A stretch of DNA of 64,000 bases from Leptospira barantonii. Its GTDB lineage: Bacteria; Spirochaetota; Leptospiria; Leptospirales; Leptospiraceae. This document shows, one piece after another, positions 52,858 through 62,540 of this stretch. The stretch spans positions 558,001-622,000 of the forward strand of contig NZ_NPDS01000002.1 in the NCBI RefSeq assembly GCF_002811925.1, given 5' to 3'. The stretch's first letter is position 1. The number at the start of each line of letters is the position of its first letter. The notes beneath the pieces were generated by a model, which saw nothing but the letters and a program-made list of their open reading frames with translations, was not told where the DNA came from and did not search any database. The position numbers were made by a program, and so were the translations under genes.

Positions 52858-53940
52858 TACGATTTCTTTTTTTCTGGATTGGCTCGGAGTTTTTCCGGTG
52901 ATCTTTCGAAACGAATCGTTAAACGAAGACTTGGAATTGAATCCCACGAAATAACAGATCGAAAGAATGTCCTGTTCGGGATTTTCATTCAACAACGAGA
53001 CCGCTTCTTCGATTCTGTATCGATTGACGTATCCGTAAAAGCCGGTTTGAAGACGATCGTTTAGGAATTCCGTCAATTGATAGGGTTTGACTCCGAGATC
53101 GTCCGAAAGAGCGGTTAACGTCAGTTCCGGATCTCTGTAGAGTTTTTTGTCCCGCATCAATTCTTCGATTCTGAGTTCGAGTAAGGAAAGGTCGAGTCCG
53201 ATCAACAGAGATTTTTCGTATTTTCGTTTGCGGACTTCCTTGGTCAAAGGCGCGAAAAAGTCAGGATAACGCGCGGGCGCCAAAAATAAAAGAACTACGA
53301 TCCAAGCCACAAGCAACGCGCCGATCGAAAATAGAAAGTCCATTCCTCCCATAAACCCGAATACGAGACAGTACATGGCGATCATCGTGATCGTCGCCAA
53401 AATAAAAATGAATCGGATCTGAGTTCGAATTTCGGGAATTTCGAATACGCTCAAAAGCATTCCGTATCTCGCAAAAAAATATGCGGTCGTCGTGGCCGTC
53501 GTAATTAGAAACGAAATCGCAAGAAAATGTCCGTATCGAATCTCCCTAAATTCTTTCAAATCGAGGATTACATCCGCCGATGGTCGCGTAAAAAACAGGA
53601 TCTCCAGTATCAAGAATACAAAGGGAAGAATGAAGTGAATTCGAATGTCCTTGTTTAGATTTTGATTCGGATATAGCAGGGAATGAGTATAAAGCAACGT
53701 AAGAGGGCCGATCATGGAGAACGAAGTCAATAACAGAAAAATGGAATGCGGATATTTTTGATCCACTTCTCCGATCACGTTCGACGATGTGAACAGGATG
53801 ATTCCGAGCGAGGAAAACAAAAGAGCCAGTAAACGGTTTTCCCTTTGGCTGGAAACGGTCAGTAATTTTTGAAACGCGACCAGGAACGCAAGTCCGCTTC
53901 CGAAATAAAGGACCTCGCGTATGATCTCGTCAATCCACAT
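52855..53940 (-). CDS. Membrane-bound AraC family regulator
   Basis: About 361 residues from ATG 53940; a TTG 12 codons upstream is possible but adds no conserved sequence. Seven or eight hydrophobic helices occupy the first ~245 residues, then an AraC helix-turn-helix domain (LTLTALSDDLGVKPYQLTEFLNDRL; DILSICYFVGFNSKSSFNDSFRKITGKTPSQ). The DNA-binding domain must therefore work tethered to the inner membrane. Such proteins are typical of Leptospira-like genomes. Signal unknown. Confidence 0.85.
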   Translation of the reverse strand: MWIDEIIREVLYFGSGLAFLVAFQKLLTVSSQRENRLLALLFSSLGIILFTSSNVIGEVDQKYPHSIFLLLTSFSMIGPLTLLYTHSLLYPNQNLNKDIRIHFILPFVFLILEILFFTRPSADVILDLKEFREIRYGHFLAISFLITTATTTAYFFARYGMLLSVFEIPEIRTQIRFIFILATITMIAMYCLVFGFMGGMDFLFSIGALLVAWIVVLLFLAPARYPDFFAPLTKEVRKRKYEKSLLIGLDLSLLELRIEELMRDKKLYRDPELTLTALSDDLGVKPYQLTEFLNDRLQTGFYGYVNRYRIEEAVSLLNENPEQDILSICYFVGFNSKSSFNDSFRKITGKTPSQSRKKEIV

Positions 53941-54209
53941 GAGGCAAGACGCTAAGAGAATTTTACGTCTTGTCAAGTTTTACCGTACAATCGTTATAAA
54001 AGAATTCGAAAAAAATAGATTCTCGTTTTAAAAAATAACTCATTCCTCGATTATATCTAAATTACATTTCGCTTATTTATTTTTTTAAGAAGTTCGATTT
54101 ACGAAACTCGGACGTCCGAATTCCGTCTTGCAGACGACCCTTTCTTCAACCTCGGTTATTCTTCTTTTGTCTCCATGACGAGACGAATGAAGAGAAGAGG
54201 TGTTTCCCA

Positions 54210-56522
54210 ATGCAAATGCGAATTTTCGATGCTGGAAAAAAATATCTAAAAATCTTTTTGATAGCGACTACGGCTTTGGTTGCCGGTTGTCCCGCGGGAA
54301 TTTTTACGAAATTTCCCAATCAGGAGGAAGTTTGTAAGTTCGATCCCGTGCGCGAATCGGTTCGCGCCTTGTCTGCGGCTTCCTTTCCCGAGCCGGTTCT
54401 TGAATCCCTTTCGATCAACGGAAGTTTGTCTTGGCAAAATCTTCCGAACAGTCCGATTCCGATTCCACCTCCGGTCCTAAGTCCGGGACAAACCGTTACG
54501 TTACGCGGAACAGGCTTCGGTTCGGGACCCGATATAGATTTCTCCAAAATTATGATCGGCAATACGAGGGTTTTGGAAACGGATCTGAGAATGTTCGAAC
54601 AAAGACTGGATCTGATCAAACAGGTGAACTTCGAGGTGAAAGATATGCACGATCAGTGGGGAAAGTATATTCTCAGCTGGAGCGATACGGAAATCAACTT
54701 TAAGGTTCCCGAACACGTAAGCGGAGGTCCTTTGATCGTTCAGATTCAAAAAAGATCCGGTTACAATCTTTCTCTGTTAAAACCGACCGAGGCGCATAAC
54801 GTGATCGACGCACAAACAAAACGGATCACGGACGAATCCTTCAAACACAAATGCGACGTCGTATCCGTGTTGAGCGAAGCGAAGGCGACAAAACCTCTCG
54901 CGGTCACCGTAAACAATCCCGGCTTTAACAATCTATTCTCCCTCGGAGAAAAAATATTCTGGTCTTACGATTTCAACATCGGTCTTGCACACGCGATTCG
55001 AAATTTGGATTGGAACAAAATCTTCGGTTATCAAGCGACGGATCCGATCACTGGTTACGTAGCCGATCCCGAACTTTTATTCGGCGCGTATCGAGCGAAT
55101 TCCGGAGAGGTTCCATCCGCGGCGACGGATAACGTGTACTTCGATCCTTATCCGCAACCGACTCCGATTCCGGGTTACTTAGGTGGCGATCAATTGACAA
55201 AAGGAAATACGAGAAGTAGCGGCTGGGCGGGTTATCGTTATAAGGAGGCGTCTCATCCATACACGGGTAAGGGAGAATGGATCGGTTTTAACTGCGCTTC
55301 TTGTCACGGTTACAAGATCAGTTTTGAATCGGCTCCGGGTACCGTTGTGACCAAGGTGATTCCCGGTCTTCCGAATCCGGTTTGGTCGATGAGATGGTCC
55401 GTGCTCGGCGATATGAAAGGGATCAAAGAATCCGAACCGGGTCCGAGTTTCGACGCTTCTTCCAAGGACATCGATAAAACCGCGCTGATCTATCACATGC
55501 CACAAGGTGCCGGTGAACATACGCTTGTTCGTATCAAAGGAGAAGGAAGCGAAACGGACAACGATTATCAATTTTCTCCGATCGCGATTCCGAACGTAAC
55601 CAACTACATGGGCGTTAGACGCTCATTGTCGCATACGGAATCCTATGTGGGTTTCGAAGGTTCTTATATCCATTCGGAAGAACCCGACGGCGCGACCGGT
55701 TCGATGAAGGCTCACGAACTTCAGGCTTTGACCGCGTATATGACCAAACTCGACCTATACGATAAACCTCTCAGACAGGTAGGAATCTATCGCTGGTTGA
55801 AATCGAAAGGTAAACTTGTTTCTCAAATCGGTTTTAATCCGGGAGAAGGAAGTTTTGTGCAAACCGGTTGGGAATCCTTTCCCGGCGTGGCCGAAGCGAT
55901 TAACAGGGGTAAGGCGACGTATCAGAGGGATTGTGGTTCCTGTCACAACGATAAGGTGGGGCTGAATTCCAACGAGAAGATGTTCAAGCTGAACGAGGTG
56001 GGAAGATTTTTCGCTCCTACGGTTTATCAAAAGGAGCAACAATCGATCCGCGCGAACTTTTTGCGGGACATGTATTGGGTTCAACACAGAGGATTGTTAA
56101 GCGACGGACACGTTCGAAATATAGAGGACTTGGTTCATCCGGATCGTTGTACCGAAGGTTCTTCTCTTTACAACGTGTATTACACCCTCCATTCTTCCGT
56201 ACAACCTCCGTTAGGCGGTCCGGACTTTCCTCAGCCTTATCCGGTTTACAACCGAAAAGGCGACGTGTTTAGGGTGGTCAAATCTCCGAATACGGACGTG
56301 GGTCAAAAACGGAATCGATTTATCGAAAGACACAAGTATTTCGTAAGTCTTCCGAACGATCCGAATTGGTATTACTGGGATTATCAGAAGATGAGAAGGG
56401 AATACGGTCCCGAGGAAATGGGAACCGCCCAACCGATCGGAATGCCCGCGGCTCCGCACCCTTGGTGTTCGAGAAGCGCTTCCGAGGTGGACGATCTAGT
56501 GGAGTATATTCTCACTCTCTAA
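54210..56522 (+). CDS. Di-haem cytochrome c lipoprotein with an IPT/TIG domain
   Basis: 770 residues. Lipoprotein signal (FLIATTALVAGC, Cys 27). Residues ~85-200 form an IPT/TIG immunoglobulin-like domain (LSPGQTVTLRGTGFGSGPDID, ILSWSDTEINFKVPE). Two haem-binding CxxCH motifs follow, CASCH (~residue 362) and CGSCH (~575), in a peroxidase-like layout. The ribosome site AGAAGAGG is 9 bases before the ATG. Probably exported and envelope-bound, in electron transfer or peroxide or thiosulfate chemistry. Monocistronic, with a hairpin after it. Confidence 0.82.
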   Translation: MQMRIFDAGKKYLKIFLIATTALVAGCPAGIFTKFPNQEEVCKFDPVRESVRALSAASFPEPVLESLSINGSLSWQNLPNSPIPIPPPVLSPGQTVTLRGTGFGSGPDIDFSKIMIGNTRVLETDLRMFEQRLDLIKQVNFEVKDMHDQWGKYILSWSDTEINFKVPEHVSGGPLIVQIQKRSGYNLSLLKPTEAHNVIDAQTKRITDESFKHKCDVVSVLSEAKATKPLAVTVNNPGFNNLFSLGEKIFWSYDFNIGLAHAIRNLDWNKIFGYQATDPITGYVADPELLFGAYRANSGEVPSAATDNVYFDPYPQPTPIPGYLGGDQLTKGNTRSSGWAGYRYKEASHPYTGKGEWIGFNCASCHGYKISFESAPGTVVTKVIPGLPNPVWSMRWSVLGDMKGIKESEPGPSFDASSKDIDKTALIYHMPQGAGEHTLVRIKGEGSETDNDYQFSPIAIPNVTNYMGVRRSLSHTESYVGFEGSYIHSEEPDGATGSMKAHELQALTAYMTKLDLYDKPLRQVGIYRWLKSKGKLVSQIGFNPGEGSFVQTGWESFPGVAEAINRGKATYQRDCGSCHNDKVGLNSNEKMFKLNEVGRFFAPTVYQKEQQSIRANFLRDMYWVQHRGLLSDGHVRNIEDLVHPDRCTEGSSLYNVYYTLHSSVQPPLGGPDFPQPYPVYNRKGDVFRVVKSPNTDVGQKRNRFIERHKYFVSLPNDPNWYYWDYQKMRREYGPEEMGTAQPIGMPAAPHPWCSRSASEVDDLVEYILTL

Positions 56523-56531
56523 TTTAGAAAA

Positions 56532-56575
56532 ACGTTTTGTTCGGGCCGGTTTAGATTTCCGGTCCGACGAAACGT
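56532..56575 (-). terminator. Long hairpin between convergent genes
   Basis: Stem of about 16 bp with one bulge and two G-U pairs: CGTTTTGTTCGGGCCGG against CCGGTCCGACGAAACG, 9-base loop. On the minus strand it is followed by TTTTT, so it fits best as the terminator of the metallo-hydrolase gene, and may also end the cytochrome transcript. Confidence 0.65.
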
Positions 56576-56593
56576 ATATTCCAAATTTTGAAT

Positions 56594-57766
56594 TTATTCC
56601 GTTTGTGTGGAAACGATCGGATTTTCCTTCGCGGTTTTCCAAGGAAGATCGGGCCACCAACGGGAAAATTCTTTTTTGATTTCCGGTTCGAAGCTCTGAC
56701 CGGGTTTCGGAGTGGCTACGGCGATGTTCAATTCTTTGGCTTTGACCAAAACGCGTTCGATCGGTTCCGTCCAAGAATGTGAAGCGAGTTCGAACAACGC
56801 CCAGTGAACGGGCAACATCGTTTTTCCGTTTACCATCTTATGAGCGATCACGGCTTGTTCCGGACCGATATGCCAATCCGGCCAGGCCTGATTGTATTGA
56901 CCGGTTTCGATCATCGTAAGATCGAACGGACCGTATTTGTTTCCGATCTCCTTCATCGCCGGAAATAAACCCGTGTCTCCCGAATAATAAACTCGATGTT
57001 TGTCTCCCAGAAGAGCGTAACCCGCCCAAAGATGTTCGTCCTTATCAAAAAGAAAACGGCCCGATGCGTGTCTTGCGGGAATACATACGATCTTTAAGTT
57101 TCCGATCTTGGTTTCTTCCCACCAATCCAACTCTCGAATTTTAGAACTCGAAATTCCCCAATCGATCAGATGACTCGCGACCCCGAGAGGAACCACGAAC
57201 GTAACTCCCTTTTCGTTTAACATAAGAGCCGTTTGGCGATCGAGATGGTCGTAGTGATTGTGCGAGATCACAACCGCGTCGATTTTCGGAAGATCCTGAA
57301 AGGAAAGAGGAGCGTCATACCAACGTTTCGGACCCGCCCAGCTAACGGGAGAAGTACGATCGGACCAGATCGGATCGGTAAGAACCTTTGTCCCGTCGAT
57401 TTCCACGAGAGTGGAGGAATGTCCGAACCAGGTGACGCGTAATCCGCTTTCCGGTTCGCTTAACAAAACGGAGACGTCCGTCTTTTCGTAGTCGATCGGA
57501 TTTTTAGGACTTACGTGTTCGTCTTTCAAAAACATCGAAACAAGACTGCTACCGATGTCGTTTATCAATGGCTGAGGATTTACGAATTTTCCGTCCTTCC
57601 AATTCCGGGAAGCGCGGATTCTTTCCTCTCTCTCGTTCGAAACGTTCAAACTGATACAGGTAAGAATATTGAACGCGATCGAAAGGGTGAAAAATACGAA
57701 AGCAATCGATCGGATCGATCGAAGAATGGCGAGAAGTTTCGGCGGAAGCTGTTTGTTCTTTTTCAA
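56594..57766 (-). CDS. Metallo-beta-lactamase fold hydrolase (NAPE-PLD/RomA-like)
   Basis: 390 residues. N-terminal hydrophobic helix (about 20-38) anchors or exports it. Metal motif SHNHYDHLD, further ligands in PARHASGR, YSGDTGLF and MLPVHWALFELA; WFGHSSTLVEIDG and DPIWSDRTSPVSWAGPKR are typical of the NAPE-PLD/UlaG-like branch. Relatives hydrolyse N-acyl phosphatidylethanolamine or similar phosphodiesters, so a lipid substrate is plausible, fitting the neighbouring patatin and acyltransferase. Substrate is not shown. Confidence 0.88.
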   Translation of the reverse strand: MKKNKQLPPKLLAILRSIRSIAFVFFTLSIAFNILTCISLNVSNEREERIRASRNWKDGKFVNPQPLINDIGSSLVSMFLKDEHVSPKNPIDYEKTDVSVLLSEPESGLRVTWFGHSSTLVEIDGTKVLTDPIWSDRTSPVSWAGPKRWYDAPLSFQDLPKIDAVVISHNHYDHLDRQTALMLNEKGVTFVVPLGVASHLIDWGISSSKIRELDWWEETKIGNLKIVCIPARHASGRFLFDKDEHLWAGYALLGDKHRVYYSGDTGLFPAMKEIGNKYGPFDLTMIETGQYNQAWPDWHIGPEQAVIAHKMVNGKTMLPVHWALFELASHSWTEPIERVLVKAKELNIAVATPKPGQSFEPEIKKEFSRWWPDLPWKTAKENPIVSTQTE

Positions 57767-57826
57767 GGTGATCCCTGGAAGTCTATATAATTTCGACCGG
57801 AGTTTTTTCTTTGAAGAGAAGGAAAT

Positions 57827-57846
57827 GCGGTCTATGAATAGACCGC
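57827..57846. terminator. Perfect hairpin downstream of the patatin gene
   Basis: GCGGTCTA-TGAA-TAGACCGC, 8-bp stem with tetraloop, 14 bases beyond the patatin stop. The following minus-strand bases are pyrimidine-rich but not a clean U run, so it is a weak terminator or a processing/stability hairpin. Confidence 0.45.
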
Positions 57847-57859
57847 GGTAAGGAGGAAT

Positions 57860-58872
57860 TTATTTTGATTTTTTTTTCTTCGGGCTCGTTTTCTTTTTGG
57901 AAGCCGCAAGTTGGATCGGCCGTTTGCGAACCGCGGATCCGTTTCCATTGGAGGATGATACGGACTTCTTTCCGTTCTTACCCTTGTTAAAAAGTTTTAA
58001 TAGAAGTTTGCCGATTTCCTCTCCTTTGCTGATCCCCATGTCCACCGTTTCCTTCAACTTAGAACCGTTCGTAGTCACGAGGGTTACGGGTAAAGAATCA
58101 TCGGGTGAAATCGTATGAATTCTCACACCCTTCGGAGGTTTTAATGCGACTTCGCGGGCCACGTTAAAATGATGATGATGCCAACGGTTCATGAGCTTGG
58201 CCATTCTCCAGTCCTTCGGAAAGGAAAGAAGACTGGTCAGCATACTGAACGGAGGAGAAACCCTTTCCACCGGAGAATTTAATACGACAGTGATGTCCGT
58301 ATAACCGGCTTCGATCAGATCTTCGAGTGGAAGCGGATTCAAAACCGCCGCGTCCGAATACAATCTTCCGTCCACTCTGTGTTTGCCTCGTGTAGCGATC
58401 GGAAGAGAAGTGGCCGCTTTCAAAAGATCGAATATATTCGAAGAGGTCGCGCGTACATATTCGATCGTTCTTGTTTGAAGGTTGCTGACCGCAACTCGAA
58501 ACTCGGGCAATCCGAACTTCTCGAAATTCTCCGCAGGAAGAGGATACTTTTGTCCGAACAGATCGTCCACGAGATATTCCTGATCCAAAAAGGTCTTTCC
58601 TTGAAACGGATGAAAGGGAGAAATCAGTTTTCTTCCCGCGAGTTCGAAATACCAAATCGCCAAGGTCTTCAGACTTTTTTCAGGTTCCGGTTTCGGCATC
58701 GTAACGTAATACGCCGCGGAACACGCACCCGAAGAAACCGCGACTACCAGATCGAAATGTTTCGGAGATACGAGAGTATGCAAAGAATGTAATGCACCTC
58801 CCGCAAAGGCTCCTTTCATACCGCCGCCCTCCACGAGAAGGGCGCGTTTGCTTCCTTTTGCTTCGGGGATTC

Positions 58873-58876
<4 letters not shown>
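57860..58876 (-). CDS. Patatin-like phospholipase
   Basis: 338 residues. Oxyanion-hole GGGMKGAFAGGAL, nucleophile serine in VAVSSGACSAA (the usual G-x-S-x-G is relaxed to V-S-S-G), and catalytic Asp in DAAVLNPLPLEDLI. Closest in style to the YjjU-type bacterial patatins. The C-terminal ~35 residues are a Lys/Ser-rich basic tail. Start ATG overlaps the stop of the acyltransferase (ATGA), so both are translated together. Hydrolyses acyl esters; substrate unknown. Confidence 0.9.
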
Positions 58877-59643
<767 letters not shown>

Positions 59644-59741
59644 ACGGTTTGTTTGAGCCAGAATAAAGAATCCGGTTGCAAAAAAAAGGAATTCTTAGGC
59701 GCGATTCTAGGAATTTGCGTCTCGTTTTCGTTACAAAAGAA

Positions 59742-59757
59742 ATTAACAATTGTTAAT
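59742..59757. promoter_or_regulatory. 16-base perfect palindrome in the plsC-mcp gap
   Basis: ATTAACAATTGTTAAT lies 60 bases before the chemoreceptor start and 99 bases before the divergent acyltransferase start. It is suited to binding a dimeric regulator; it does not match an operator I recognise. Confidence 0.5.
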
Positions 59758-59816
59758 GTCGATCGGCTTCCTCCGTAGCGTCTTACTTTCAAGATCGTTT
59801 TAAGGAGACGGCTTGT

Positions 59817-61826
59817 ATGACTAAGAGCAGTCTGAAATTCACTTTGATTTTTTGGAGTCTCGGAATCCTCGTTGCGTTGACGGTTTTGGTGGCGGGAACC
59901 GCTTACTTTCTCGGCAGTCAAAAGGTGACCGAACACTATCAGGACCAGATGAAGACGGTGGTTAAGATCGTCGCATTCGACTTCGACAGTTCCTTACAAG
60001 CGCACGCGAATCTTGCGGAAACGATCGCACACGATCCGAGAACGATTCAATCGATTCGAACCGGAAAACCGATCGCGAGCGACTTCTACAAAGAAGTATT
60101 AAAACGATACGGCTCTTATGAAAACGTTTTTGTGTATCCTTCTTCGGAAGGGGCGACGGTCGTCGCGGAAGCGCTCGACGGCAAGACGATCGGTTACGGA
60201 AAAACTCCCGAACAAAGAGAGGATCTCTCCGGTTTTTTAAAATCCGTTCATAATGAAAAAGTTTCCATGAGTAAGGCGAAAAAATCTCCGATTACGGGGA
60301 GCACCGTGGTCGTTCTTTCCACCGCGGTAAAGGATGGGGAGAATGTAATCGGGGTTCTTTGTATCGCCTTGTCCTTGGACAGCATCTCCGATCAACTCGT
60401 GACGAACGCGCGTCTGGGTAAGGAAGGTTACGTCGCTGTCATCGAACAAGAAGGAAGTATCATCGCTCATAAAAACAAATCGTTGATTTTGAATATGGAA
60501 ATTTCAAAACAAAACTTCGGAAAAGAACTTCTGACCTTGGAAAACGGAAAGATGATTCAGTTTTTCTTTTCGGGACAAACTCGTTTTGCAACGGTGCAAA
60601 GATTGGATCGTTGGAAGTTGATCGTCGCGGCGATCCAACCCACGAACGAAATCTCGGATTCGTTAAACGAACTCATTCTGGGAATCGTTTTGATTTCCGT
60701 TTTGATCGCTTCTTTTTCGGGAAGTTTTCTATATCGATTGGTGAACAAACGTCTGAAACCTTTGGAGTCCGCGAGCCTGGTTCTGAAAGAGATGTCAGAC
60801 GGAAATCTTACGAATAAAATCGAAACCTCTTATCGAGACGAGATCGGGGGGATGAGTATGGATATGAACTCCTTTATCGAAACACTTTCAGGTTCGATCA
60901 GAAACGTACAAAAGATCGCGACCGATCTTTCGGATTCCTCCCATCAACTCAGTTCCTCTTCCCAATCCTTCGCGGGAGTAGCACAAGCCACAGCCGCGAC
61001 TTCCGAGGAAATGTCGGCCACCACGGAGGAAATGGCCGCGGGTATGGAACAGATTACGGAAAGAATCGCAAAACAATTTTATAATATTCAAATATTCCAT
61101 TCTAAGATTAAGGAACTTTCGAGCGGGGCGAGAAAGATCGGTTCCGAAATTCAAAACACGGTTCAAAGAAACGAGGCGATCACTGTGGACGCGAAAAAAG
61201 GGGAAGAATCCCTCGCTTCTATGCAACTTCGGTTGAACGCCGTTTTGAAATCCTCCGAGGAAATGTCCGGAATCATCACGCTCGTAAACGAAATCTCGGA
61301 TCAGACAAGACTTCTCGCCTTAAACGCCGCGATCGAAGCCGCTCGGGCCGGAAGCGCGGGAAAAGGCTTTGCCGTGGTTGCGGAAGAGGTTTCCAAACTT
61401 TCGGACAAAACCGCGTCGTCGATCCAATCGATTTCTCAAATATTAGGAAAGAATAAATCGGAATTGGATCAGGGAGTGGAAGCCTTACAAACTTCCGTGG
61501 ATACGATTCATAAGATCATACGAACCGTGGATTCCGTCTCCGAAGGAATGCAGGATCTTTTAAAAATCACCGAGTCCCAAGAATTGTTAAACGAAGACGT
61601 GGATCGTCAATCGGATACGATCGGAGCGGAAGCCGAATCCGTAAAACTCGCCATCGAAGAACAAAAAAGGGCCGTACGAGAAATCGCCGAAGTCGTATCC
61701 CAATGGAACGAACAAGCGATCGGAACCGCAACCAGCTCCGAGGATGTATCCTCCACTTCCGTTCAGTTGTCCGCAAACGCGGAAAGACTGAAGAAAATCG
61801 CGGGTCAGTTTAAAATCAAAGTCTAA
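59817..61826 (+). CDS. Methyl-accepting chemotaxis protein
   Basis: 669 residues. Helix 1 (about 8-32), extracytoplasmic Cache-like ligand domain (to ~280), helix 2 (about 285-305), HAMP (KRLKPLESASLVLKEMSDGNLTNKI), then the signalling domain with the hairpin tip LLALNAAIEAARAGSAGKGFAVVAEEVSKL. Conserved methylation-type Glu/Gln sites lie in the long helices; no CheR-docking pentapeptide at the C-terminus. The ribosome site AAGGAG is 11 bases before the ATG. Ligand unknown. Confidence 0.95.
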   Translation: MTKSSLKFTLIFWSLGILVALTVLVAGTAYFLGSQKVTEHYQDQMKTVVKIVAFDFDSSLQAHANLAETIAHDPRTIQSIRTGKPIASDFYKEVLKRYGSYENVFVYPSSEGATVVAEALDGKTIGYGKTPEQREDLSGFLKSVHNEKVSMSKAKKSPITGSTVVVLSTAVKDGENVIGVLCIALSLDSISDQLVTNARLGKEGYVAVIEQEGSIIAHKNKSLILNMEISKQNFGKELLTLENGKMIQFFFSGQTRFATVQRLDRWKLIVAAIQPTNEISDSLNELILGIVLISVLIASFSGSFLYRLVNKRLKPLESASLVLKEMSDGNLTNKIETSYRDEIGGMSMDMNSFIETLSGSIRNVQKIATDLSDSSHQLSSSSQSFAGVAQATAATSEEMSATTEEMAAGMEQITERIAKQFYNIQIFHSKIKELSSGARKIGSEIQNTVQRNEAITVDAKKGEESLASMQLRLNAVLKSSEEMSGIITLVNEISDQTRLLALNAAIEAARAGSAGKGFAVVAEEVSKLSDKTASSIQSISQILGKNKSELDQGVEALQTSVDTIHKIIRTVDSVSEGMQDLLKITESQELLNEDVDRQSDTIGAEAESVKLAIEEQKRAVREIAEVVSQWNEQAIGTATSSEDVSSTSVQLSANAERLKKIAGQFKIKV

Positions 61827-61910
61827 AACGAACGTTCACGGTCCGCTCGATTTTAAGGAAAGAATCGAATGGATCGTGGATAAGGGTTGCATTTTTGTGA
61901 AATCATTTAT

Positions 61911-61943
61911 CATACGCGAAGCTCTTCGAGTTTTTTGCGTATG
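61911..61943 (+). other. Inverted repeat covering the Crp/Fnr start codon
   Basis: CATACGC (61911-61917) pairs with GCGTATG (61937-61943), which contains the ATG; the loop holds CGAAG/CTTCG. It may be an operator or an mRNA hairpin limiting translation; at 7 bp it could also be chance. Confidence 0.3.
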
Positions 61944-62540
61944 TACAGCGATCTTCCCTTTATTGAAAATTTAAAACGAAGAATACCGGGTCTGGAAAAG
62001 AATTGGTCGAGATACAAGACCATGCTTCGGGAACGAAAGATTCCTCCTAAAACCGTTTTGATCCGAAGGGGCGAAGACAATAAATCCATCTTTATCGTTC
62101 GAAAGGGATGTCTTCGAATTTGGTTCGACGACGACGGAAAGGACATCACCATCGCGTTCTTTTTTGAAAACCGGGTGATCGGTTCCCTTCACAGTTATAG
62201 GGGAACCACGGCCTCAAGTCAGTTCTTATTGGAAAGTGTGGAACCCACCGAGTTGTATGAGATCAGCGGAGAGGACGCGGCCACATTGTATCGTGAAAAC
62301 GACGAGTTCAAAGAATATCTTTTGGAATACACCCTGGAACGTTTCGATACCTATATGAGACTTTTCTTATCTAGGATTCGGGAGAGTCCCGAAAGAAGAT
62401 ATTTGAATCTGATCAAGGAACAACCCGATATCATCAGCAGAGTTCCTCAGCACTATATCGCATCGTATCTGGGAATCACTCCCGTATCCTTGAGCAGAAT
62501 CCGAAACCGGGTCTGGAAGGAACACAAGGGTAGAATTTAG
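61941..62540 (+). CDS. Crp/Fnr family regulator
   Basis: 199 residues from ATG 61941; 18 codons upstream are open but have no domain content. Cyclic-nucleotide-binding fold (IPPKTVLIRRGEDNKSIFIVRKGCLRIWF) and a helix-turn-helix (HYIASYLGITPVSLSRIRNRVWK). No iron-sulfur cysteine cluster at the N-terminus, so it is not an FNR-type oxygen sensor. The effector is unknown. The stop overlaps the convergent hybrid kinase by 4 bases. Confidence 0.88.
   Translation: MYSDLPFIENLKRRIPGLEKNWSRYKTMLRERKIPPKTVLIRRGEDNKSIFIVRKGCLRIWFDDDGKDITIAFFFENRVIGSLHSYRGTTASSQFLLESVEPTELYEISGEDAATLYRENDEFKEYLLEYTLERFDTYMRLFLSRIRESPERRYLNLIKEQPDIISRVPQHYIASYLGITPVSLSRIRNRVWKEHKGRI

Noticed and set aside
53941..54209. 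TTGTCA-18-TTATAA as a promoter for the cytochrome gene
   Set aside because: It lies about 210 bases upstream with AT-rich sequence in between offering many weaker alternatives; not distinctive enough.
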